Shown: one piece after another, positions 35,822-42,472 of the stretch | Layout of the letters: the number at the start of each line of letters is the position of its first letter | How positions within the stretch are numbered: the stretch's first letter is position 1 | From: Klebsiella quasivariicola | GTDB lineage: Bacteria; Pseudomonadota; Gammaproteobacteria; Enterobacterales; Enterobacteriaceae | DNA: 64,000 nucleotides | Assembly (NCBI RefSeq): GCF_002269255.1 | Contig: NZ_CP022823.1 | Coordinates: 3,038,001-3,102,000, forward strand | Reading direction: 5' to 3' | Position numbers and translations under genes: made by a program | The notes under the pieces: generated by a model | Seen by the model: only the letters and a program-made list of their open reading frames with translations | Told to the model about the DNA's origin: nothing | The model's database searches: none

Positions 35822-36694
35822 ATGATTGCGCAGTGGCAAATTGATCAGTTTCATCAGCAGGGTTTTCTGGTGGTCGAAGGGGTGCTTTCCGCGACGGAGA
35901 TCGCCGCCCTGCAGAGCGATTTCGACGGCTGGGTGGAGGAGAGCCGCGGTCACGCGACGGTGTGGGGAGAAACCCTCGACGGGCGGCCGCGCTTCGATAT
36001 CGAGCGCGACCATGCGCCTGACCATCCGTCGCTGCGCCGGGTCGCCTCCCCGACGGAGATCTCCGAGGCCTATCGCTACACCGCGCTGAATTCGCGGATG
36101 GCGACCATCGCCGCGCAGCTGATCGGCGGCAGCGGTACCCGTTTTCATCACAGCAAAATTAACTCCAAGCTGCCGCACACCGCCACCGAGGTGAAATGGC
36201 ATCAGGATTTCCTCTTCACCCCGCACAGCAATGACGACATTATCACCGCCCTGCTGATGGTCAGCGAGGTGACGCCAGAGAATGGCCCGCTCAACGTGGT
36301 GCCGGGCAGCCATCAGGGGCCGCTGTGGTCCCACTGGCAGGAGGGACGCTTTACCGGCGCGGTGGATGACGACGTGGTGACCGCCCACTGCCAGCAGCCG
36401 CAGGCCTGTTTTGGCCCGGCGGGCTCCGTCTGCTTTATGCATACCCGCCTGCTGCACGCCTCCAGCCCCAACGAGACCGCCCTGCCGCGCACCCTGTTCA
36501 TCAGCGTCTACGCTGCGGAGGATGCGCTACCCTACGGCGAAAACCCGCTGCCGAGCCGCCATGCCGGCCAGCTGGTCGCCGGAGAAGAGAGCGGCCTGGT
36601 GCGCAGCACCGGCAATCAGCTTCGTCTGCCGCAAAAGCCGCGCGGCGCTTCATTTTTCGTTCAGCAGGCCGGTGCCGATCGCGCCAGCATGTAA
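35822..36694 (+). CDS. PhyH-family Fe(II)/2-oxoglutarate dioxygenase (second copy)
   Basis: 290 residues. The metal triad is in EVKWHQDFLFTPHSNDD (HxD) and MHTRLLHASSPNETALPR (distal His plus Arg). The GPLNVVPGSHQGPLWSH segment is standard for PhyH-like hydroxylases. An AGAGGAAAAAT ribosome site precedes the ATG. It sits between the transporter and the binding-protein gene, 26 and 23 bases from them. It differs clearly from the first PhyH copy, so it is probably a separate step and not a recent duplicate. Confidence 0.87.
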   Translation: MIAQWQIDQFHQQGFLVVEGVLSATEIAALQSDFDGWVEESRGHATVWGETLDGRPRFDIERDHAPDHPSLRRVASPTEISEAYRYTALNSRMATIAAQLIGGSGTRFHHSKINSKLPHTATEVKWHQDFLFTPHSNDDIITALLMVSEVTPENGPLNVVPGSHQGPLWSHWQEGRFTGAVDDDVVTAHCQQPQACFGPAGSVCFMHTRLLHASSPNETALPRTLFISVYAAEDALPYGENPLPSRHAGQLVAGEESGLVRSTGNQLRLPQKPRGASFFVQQAGADRASM

Positions 36695-36717
36695 TTTGCC
36701 CACCCTCCGGAGGTTTT

Positions 36718-37548
36718 ATGACACGCTTTTTCGCACCACGCCCGCTGGCCCTGCTGCTCTGCGCAGCCGGCGCGCTGACATCTTTTAGCGCGCTGGCTTT
36801 TCAGCAAAACGGCAAAATCACCGCCGGTTCGGACATGACCTTTTTCCCCTACGAGTACATGGAGAACAATAAGCCGGCCGGGTTTGACATCGAGCTGCTC
36901 GATGGTCTGGCGAAGACTATGGGCCGTGAAGCAGTGAATATCGATACCCGTTTCCCCAACCTGATCCCCGGGCTGCAGGGCGGGCGCTTCGATATCACCA
37001 ACTCGTCGATGTACATTACCGCCGAACGCCTGAAGGTGATCGATATGGTGCCGTACCTGAAAAGTGGGGAAGCGATCCTCGCCCGCAAAGGCGACAACTA
37101 CCAGCCTAAGACCCCGGAAGCGTTCTGCGGCCATAAAATCGGCTCGATGGGCGCCACCTCCTGGCTGGCTCAACTGCAAAAGCTCTCCACCGACTACTGC
37201 GTGAAGAAGGGGCTGCAGCCGATTGCGCTGAGCGTTTATACCACCGACCCGCAGACCACCCAGGCGCTGCTGTCGCGCGCCGTCGATGCGCAGATCACCG
37301 ACGCCGCCGTGGCGCGCGGGGTGGTGGAAAAGCTGGGTGACCGGGTGGTGATCTCCTCTGACACCCTGATCTACCCGGTGCTGAACGGCTTTGGCGTCAA
37401 AAAGGGCAACACTGAGGTGAAAACCGCCCTCGAAGAGGGGCTGAAAAAATACAGCGCGACGCCGGAATATGCCGCCCTGCTGAAGAAATATCACTTCCAG
37501 GCGCCGACGGCGGACGATCTGCAGACCCTGATGCCGAAAGCGGAGTAA
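36718..37548 (+). CDS. Periplasmic amino-acid-type solute-binding protein
   Basis: 276 residues. A Sec signal peptide (basic MTRFFAPR, hydrophobic core, ending ALA-FQQN) precedes a family-3 binding fold with GKITAGSDMTFFPYEYMENNKPAGFDIELLDGLAKTMG. The ligand Arg expected in KVIDMVPYLKSGEAILARKG-type segments is not obvious, so the ligand may not be a standard L-amino acid. GGAGG lies just before the ATG. It should feed the fused transporter. Confidence 0.9.
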   Translation: MTRFFAPRPLALLLCAAGALTSFSALAFQQNGKITAGSDMTFFPYEYMENNKPAGFDIELLDGLAKTMGREAVNIDTRFPNLIPGLQGGRFDITNSSMYITAERLKVIDMVPYLKSGEAILARKGDNYQPKTPEAFCGHKIGSMGATSWLAQLQKLSTDYCVKKGLQPIALSVYTTDPQTTQALLSRAVDAQITDAAVARGVVEKLGDRVVISSDTLIYPVLNGFGVKKGNTEVKTALEEGLKKYSATPEYAALLKKYHFQAPTADDLQTLMPKAE

Positions 37549-37553
37549 TGCCC

Positions 37554-38285
37554 ATGCGCGATACCGATGAAGAGCAGATCCGCATCGACCTGGCGGCCAC
37601 CTTTCGCATTATTGCCCATCTCGGCATGCATGAGGCGGTGGCCAACCATTTCAGCGCCGCGCTCTCCGCCGACGGGAAAACGTTTTTACTCAACCCGAAG
37701 TGGAAACACTTTTCGCGCATCCGCGCCAGCGATCTGCTGGTGCTGAACGCCGATGATGAAGGTTGCGCCGCGCGCCCTGACGTCGATGCCACCGCGTGGG
37801 CTATTCACGGGCAGATCCATCAGCGGCTACCGGACGTGCGGGTGGTGCTGCATCTGCACCCGGTGTACACCACCAGCCTCGCCTGCCTGGCGACGCCGCA
37901 GATCCTGCCCATCGACCAGAACACCGCCCGCTATTTTAACCGGGTCGCCGTCGATACGCTGTACGGCGGGATGGCGGACACCGCGGCAGAAGGCGCCAGG
38001 CTGGCGGGCCTGCTGGCGGATAAACGCCGTCTGCTGATGGGGAATCACGGGGTGCTGGTGACTGCCCCGACCATCGGCGAGGCGTTCGATGATATCTGGA
38101 CCCTGGAGCGCGCCTGTCAGATCCTGATCACCGCCTGGTCCACCGGCCAGCCGCTGAAGGTGCTGTCAGACGCGGTGGCGGAAAAAACCGCCCAGGACTG
38201 GGAGAAGATTGCCGATTTCTCGCGGCAGCATTTTGCCGAAATGAAGCAGTTGATGATCGACCTCGATCCCTCCCTGGTGGACTAA
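37554..38285 (+). CDS. Class II aldolase/adducin-family protein
   Basis: 243 residues from the ATG at 37554, which sits eight bases after GGAG; the ATG at 37548 overlaps the previous stop (TAATG) and is the alternative. Zn-ligand pattern: HLHPVYTTSLA with two His, then NHGVLV. Family members do retro-aldol cleavage of sugar phosphates or decarboxylate/cleave hydroxy acids. Coming after two hydroxylases, it could split a beta-hydroxylated product; that is inference. Confidence 0.87.
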   Translation: MRDTDEEQIRIDLAATFRIIAHLGMHEAVANHFSAALSADGKTFLLNPKWKHFSRIRASDLLVLNADDEGCAARPDVDATAWAIHGQIHQRLPDVRVVLHLHPVYTTSLACLATPQILPIDQNTARYFNRVAVDTLYGGMADTAAEGARLAGLLADKRRLLMGNHGVLVTAPTIGEAFDDIWTLERACQILITAWSTGQPLKVLSDAVAEKTAQDWEKIADFSRQHFAEMKQLMIDLDPSLVD

Positions 38286-38302
38286 CCCCGCCCCTGCCCG
38301 GG

Positions 38303-39193
38303 TCAGCCCGGGCCGTCGCTGGCCGCCGCCAGCAGCGGCACGATGATATCGCTGAGCGGTGTCGGAATGCCGTGCTGACGCCCGCGACGCTGCACCACGC
38401 CGTTACGAATATCCCACTCCAGCGGCCGGCCATTGAGGCGATCGATCAGAATAGAGGTGCTTAAGTCGGCAGGCGCCCGGTGAAAGCCGGCGATAATCTC
38501 CTGCGGCACGCTGTCGCCCAGGGCGGCCCCTTCCGCCCGCGCTACCAGCAGACATTCGTGCAGATAAGCCAGTCCGAGGGCAGTGATCTCCTCCCGGGCG
38601 AACATCCCGGCGCGGCGTCCGGTCAGCACCATCAGTCCGGCGACGGCGTTCTGCAACAGTTTGCGCCAGGCCACGGTGATAAAGTCCGCCGCCAGCTCCA
38701 CCGCGCAGCGGGTCCCCGCCAGCGCCTGCTGCACTCGCTCTGCCCCCGGCAGATCCGGGAGGGTCAGTCGCGGCGTGGCGCGCAGCCAGACAGAGGCATC
38801 GGCATCGCGCTGCGCCGGAAACCAGACCACCGAGGGCAGCACCGTCGCGCCGCCGGTCAGGGGGGCAAACTGCTGGCGCTGCTCAACGCCGTTTTGCAGC
38901 ACGCACACCACGGTGTCTGCGGAACACAGGGCCGTCAGCCAGGGGGCGATGGCCTCCGTCTGGGTGGTTTTCACTGCAACAAACACCAGGTCGAAGGGGG
39001 CGGCTATCGTCGTCGGGTCGGTATGCACTGGGCCGGGCACCACGATCTTGCCCTCGTCAGTGCGCAGCACCAGCGCCGAATGGGCGTTACGCCCGCAGAC
39101 CACCGGCGCCCTCCCCACCGCAAACAGGGTGGCGGCGATCGTCGTGCCGATGGCGCCGGGACCAATAAGTGCAACCTTAGGAAATGCTGTCAT
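38303..39193 (-). CDS. PanE/ApbA-family 2-dehydropantoate 2-reductase-like protein
   Basis: 296 residues from the ATG at 39193, with GGAGG eight bases upstream. The NADP loop is LIGPGAIGTTIAATLF. The catalytic Lys is in TVAWRKLLQNAVAG, and the FHRAPADLSTSILIDRLNGRPLEWD segment is the conserved C-terminal part. It is not panE itself (no pantothenate context); it may reduce a 2-keto acid formed by the accessory pathway. Convergent with the aldolase gene, 17 bases away. Confidence 0.85.
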   Translation of the reverse strand: MTAFPKVALIGPGAIGTTIAATLFAVGRAPVVCGRNAHSALVLRTDEGKIVVPGPVHTDPTTIAAPFDLVFVAVKTTQTEAIAPWLTALCSADTVVCVLQNGVEQRQQFAPLTGGATVLPSVVWFPAQRDADASVWLRATPRLTLPDLPGAERVQQALAGTRCAVELAADFITVAWRKLLQNAVAGLMVLTGRRAGMFAREEITALGLAYLHECLLVARAEGAALGDSVPQEIIAGFHRAPADLSTSILIDRLNGRPLEWDIRNGVVQRRGRQHGIPTPLSDIIVPLLAAASDGPG

Positions 39194-39285
39194 GCCGAAG
39201 ACCTCCGGGTGATTCACCGCCCTGGTTGGGCAAAGAGTGCCCTCCACAGTAGCGGGAAAGACCGGAGGTCGGCAAGCGGCGCAGC

Positions 39286-39308
39286 GGGAAAGGCCCTTCG
39301 CCTTTCCC
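39286..39308 (-). terminator. Hairpin after feaB
   Basis: GGGAAAGG (39286-39293) pairs with CCTTTCCC (39301-39308), loop of seven, ten bases past the feaB stop. It separates feaB from the PanE-like gene. Confidence 0.65.
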
Positions 39309-39317
39309 GACAGAGGA

Positions 39318-40817
39318 TTAGTAACGTACGCAGACGGATTTGGTTTCGCACCAGCCGTCGAGCCAGTCAGGGCCGAAATCGCGCCCGGTACCGGACTGCT
39401 TCATGCCGCCGAAAGGCAGGTTGGCGTCAATCAGGGTATGGCTGTTGACCCACACCGTCCCCGCCTGCAGACGGTCGGTGTAGTTCAGGGCCTGGGTCAG
39501 ATCGCGGGTCCAGACGCTGGCGGTCAGACCAAAATCGCTGTCGTTGGCCAGGCGCAGCGCCTCCTCGCCGTCGGCCACCCGCACCAGGTTCACCACCGGG
39601 CCAAACACCTCCTCACGGGTGAGGCGCAGTCCGGCGTCCGGGTTAACCACCAGCGTCGGCGGAATATAGTACCCCCCCGTATCCGGTCCGGCGCTGCCGC
39701 TGATAAGCTCTGCCTTCTGCTGGCGAGCCTCTTCGAGGTAGGCCGCCACCTTGTCACAGTGGGCCCGGGAGACCACCGGGTTGATCTGCGCCGTCTCCTG
39801 CATCCCCGGCCCCACCTGCAGCGATTTCACCGCCTGCTCGAAACCGCTGACCAGGGTGTCAAACAGCGGCGCTTCGATGTAGATCCGCGAGCTGGCGGCA
39901 CAGACCTGTCCCTGATTGAGGAAGCTACCGGTCATCAGCCCCTCAATAACCCACTGGGGATCGGCATCTTTGAGCACAATCGCCGGGTTCTTGCCGCCTA
40001 GCTCCAGCGTCACGCGGGTCAGGCGGTCGGCGGCCACGCGGGCAATCTGTTTCCCGGTCGCCGTCGAGCCGGTAAAACTGACCTTCGCCACCTGCGGATG
40101 GGCGGTCAGCGCCGCGCCGCAACCGGCGCCGCTGCCGGTGACCACGTTAAACACCCCGTCAGGAATGCCCGCCTGGGTCGCCAGCTCCGCCACCCGCAGC
40201 AGGGTCAGCGGGGTGGTTTCTGAGGGTTTGATAACGATCGAACAGCCCGCCGCCAGCGCCGGCATGGCCTTCCACATGCCGATCATCAGCGGGAAATTCC
40301 ACGGGACGATGCCCGCCACCACCCCGACCGGCTCTTTTTTGGTCCACGCCTGGTAACGCGCCCCTTGCGGGAAGGGGATCGAAACGTCCAGCGTCCGGCC
40401 GCTGATCTTGGTGGACAGCCCCGCGGTGTAGCGCATCCAGTTCAGGGTGCAGCCAACCTCAAAGGCGCGGGAGATCGCAATGGATTTGCCCTGCTCGAGG
40501 GTTTCCAGTTGCGCCAGCTCTTCGCCGTGCTGCTCCACCAGATCGGCAAAACGCAACAGGATGCGTTCACGGTCGGCCGGAGTGCGCCCGGCCCAGCGGC
40601 GATCGACAAAAGCGCGCCAGGCGGACATCACCGCCCGATCGACATCCGCCGGGCTGGCGTCGGCGGTGGTGGCAATCGCCTGCCCGGTGGCCGGATCCCA
40701 GACGGTTAACCGGTTTTCGCTCTGCGCATCGAAGGGAGCGCCGTCGATATACAGGCCATGCTGACGGTCTAAGAACTGCTGGACGCTGGCAAGCAGCGCT
40801 ATCTGAGAGCTGGACAT
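39318..40817 (-). CDS. feaB: Phenylacetaldehyde dehydrogenase
   Basis: 499 residues, the E. coli FeaB length. Aldehyde dehydrogenase motifs are VAGIVPWNFPLMIGMWK, FTGSTATGKQIA, LELGGKNPAIV (general-base Glu) and NQGQVCAASSR (nucleophilic Cys, around residue 300). It oxidises phenylacetaldehyde from TynA to phenylacetate with NAD+, feeding the paa pathway. Divergent from feaR, its activator gene. Confidence 0.96.
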   Translation of the reverse strand: MSSSQIALLASVQQFLDRQHGLYIDGAPFDAQSENRLTVWDPATGQAIATTADASPADVDRAVMSAWRAFVDRRWAGRTPADRERILLRFADLVEQHGEELAQLETLEQGKSIAISRAFEVGCTLNWMRYTAGLSTKISGRTLDVSIPFPQGARYQAWTKKEPVGVVAGIVPWNFPLMIGMWKAMPALAAGCSIVIKPSETTPLTLLRVAELATQAGIPDGVFNVVTGSGAGCGAALTAHPQVAKVSFTGSTATGKQIARVAADRLTRVTLELGGKNPAIVLKDADPQWVIEGLMTGSFLNQGQVCAASSRIYIEAPLFDTLVSGFEQAVKSLQVGPGMQETAQINPVVSRAHCDKVAAYLEEARQQKAELISGSAGPDTGGYYIPPTLVVNPDAGLRLTREEVFGPVVNLVRVADGEEALRLANDSDFGLTASVWTRDLTQALNYTDRLQAGTVWVNSHTLIDANLPFGGMKQSGTGRDFGPDWLDGWCETKSVCVRY

Positions 40818-40877
40818 ACCCTTTCCTTATTCTTCGCGGATAGTGCTTTCAGTCTATGTCCGCTTGGCGGCTGGCGC

Positions 40878-40914
40878 TTTTTTCTCCGTGACATTCGTTT
40901 GCGCCGCTGTGACA
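40878..40914 (-). promoter_or_regulatory. Tandem FeaR-box candidates upstream of feaB
   Basis: On the minus strand, TGTCA-N8-CAA (TGTCA at 40910-40914) and TGTCA-N8-AAA (TGTCA at 40889-40893, AAA at 40878-40880) repeat 21 bp apart. Same spacing and direction relative to the gene as at tynA. Confidence 0.65.
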
Positions 40915-41052
40915 GTCACCGCAATTCCGTCGTCTGCCCGCGCAGAAATGTGCCGCGGGTAATAGTTCTTTCATATACCCGTCATCGCACCCTTGCCTGA
41001 GGCGACATAAATGCAACAATGCAGACACATTGTTTTCACAGGGAGACGGCGA

Positions 41053-41955
41053 ATGATCACCACGGCAGAGGGGGGGCTGGCGTACCAGCGCTGGCTGGCG
41101 ACGATCAATCAGGTCTGCGGCCATTTTGCCGCCCGGCCGCTGGAGGGACGCTTCCACGGCGAAATTGACGCTCGCTATGCCGGTAGCCTTAAAGTGAGTA
41201 CCGTCACCGCCGCCGGCGTCAATCTCTACCGCACCCGCGATGAGATAAAACGGGATAACGACGCCTGGTTTTATACCGTGTTTCAGCTCGCCGGCGAAGC
41301 CATCATCGAACAGGACGATCGCCAGGTAACGCTGGCGCCGGGCGATATCACGTTAATCGACGCCGCCCGCCCGTGCTCGATTGTCTGGCAGCAGACCTCG
41401 CGTCAGGCCTCGCTGCTGCTGCCGCGCCAGCGGGTGGCGCCGTCAGGCGACATCGCCACCGCCTGCCGGCTGGACAAATGCCTGCCGATGGTGCAGCTCA
41501 GCCAGCGCCTGCTGCTGGAAAGCATGGGCGGCACGGCGCTCTCTGCCAGCGAGAGCGAAGCGGCGCTGGAGGCAATAGCCTGCCTGTTGCGCCCGGTGCT
41601 GCATCAGCGCGAGCCCACGCCTTCCCGGCGGGAAAAGCAGTTTCAGAAGATTATTGCCTTAATCGATGCGTCCATTCAGTCGGAGCATTTACGCCCGGAG
41701 TGGCTGGCCAGCGAGACGGGGATGTCGGTACGCAGTCTCTACCGGCTGTTTGCCGACAAAGGGCTGGTGGTGGCGCAGTATATTAAGAACCGACGGCTGG
41801 ATTTGTGCGCACGGGCGCTACAGAACGTTCATGACGACGAAAAGCTGGCGGGGATCGGCTACCGCTGGGGCTTCAGCGATCACAGCCATTTCTCCACCGC
41901 CTTTAAACAGCGCTTTGGCGTCTCGCCGGGGGAATACCGTAAGCGCTGTCGCTAA
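41053..41955 (+). CDS. feaR: AraC-family activator FeaR
   Basis: 300 residues from the ATG at 41053 (GGGAG seven bases before). The N-terminal sensing domain resembles E. coli FeaR (YQRWLATINQVCGHF, NDDAWFYTVFQLAGEA-type segment). The C-terminal AraC domain has two helix-turn-helix units: LRPEWLASETGMSVRSLYRLFADKG and KLAGIGYRWGFSDHSHFSTAFKQRFGVSPGEYRK. It activates tynA and feaB in response to aromatic amines or their aldehydes. Its stop directly abuts that of ydbL (no spacer). Confidence 0.95.
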   Translation: MITTAEGGLAYQRWLATINQVCGHFAARPLEGRFHGEIDARYAGSLKVSTVTAAGVNLYRTRDEIKRDNDAWFYTVFQLAGEAIIEQDDRQVTLAPGDITLIDAARPCSIVWQQTSRQASLLLPRQRVAPSGDIATACRLDKCLPMVQLSQRLLLESMGGTALSASESEAALEAIACLLRPVLHQREPTPSRREKQFQKIIALIDASIQSEHLRPEWLASETGMSVRSLYRLFADKGLVVAQYIKNRRLDLCARALQNVHDDEKLAGIGYRWGFSDHSHFSTAFKQRFGVSPGEYRKRCR

Positions 41956-42279
41956 TTATTTGCGCAGCCACTGGCCGTTCAGCCCCTGGACGTACTCCCC
42001 GGGCTGCGCGCGGGCCACCAGCTTCTGCCCGGCCATTTTCGCCACTTCATCCACCGGCAGATTGTTGTCATCGGCCAGCTGCTGGTAGCTTTCGCTGCGC
42101 GCGGCATTGATCTGCTTCACCAGCGCTAAGGTCTCTTTATCCTGGCGCAGCGGCGCCAGATAGCCGTTCAGCGTCTCCCCTACCCGCCCCTGCTGACGCG
42201 CTTCGCTCAGGGTCAACGCCAGCGCGGGCGCGCTGAGTAAGGTCAGCGCCAGCGCGGCGCTTAACAGTCGTTTTCTCAT
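41956..42279 (-). CDS. ydbL: YdbL-family periplasmic protein (DUF1318)
   Basis: 107 residues with a signal peptide ending SAPALA-LTLSEA. The YDBL fold shows ARQQGRVGETLNGYLAP and NNLPVDEVAKMAGQKLVARAQPGEYVQ. It is the periplasmic partner of YdbH and YnbE. Seven bases after ynbE; end-to-end with feaR. Confidence 0.94.
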   Translation of the reverse strand: MRKRLLSAALALTLLSAPALALTLSEARQQGRVGETLNGYLAPLRQDKETLALVKQINAARSESYQQLADDNNLPVDEVAKMAGQKLVARAQPGEYVQGLNGQWLRK

Positions 42280-42286
42280 CGTCGCC

Positions 42287-42472
42287 TCAGAACAAATCGC
42301 TGCGCGATTTCAGCAGGTTTTCCACATCCTTATCGACCTTGATATGGATCTCATGCTCAATTTTGACATTCATATTGATGGTGATGGGCTCTTTCGATGC
42401 CGCGATTTCGATGCGCGGCGTACAGCCGGCGAGCAGCATCGACGCCACCATGGCCAGTAACAGCTTCTTCAT
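42287..42472 (-). CDS. ynbE: Small outer-membrane lipoprotein YnbE
   Basis: 61 residues: lipobox MLLAGC with Cys at about 17, then PRIEIAASKEPITINMNVKIEHEIHIKVDKDVENLL, an alternating pattern fit for beta-strand augmentation. YnbE is proposed to extend the YdbH bridge at the outer membrane. Its start overlaps the ydbH stop by four bases. Confidence 0.95.
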   Translation of the reverse strand: MKKLLLAMVASMLLAGCTPRIEIAASKEPITINMNVKIEHEIHIKVDKDVENLLKSRSDLF

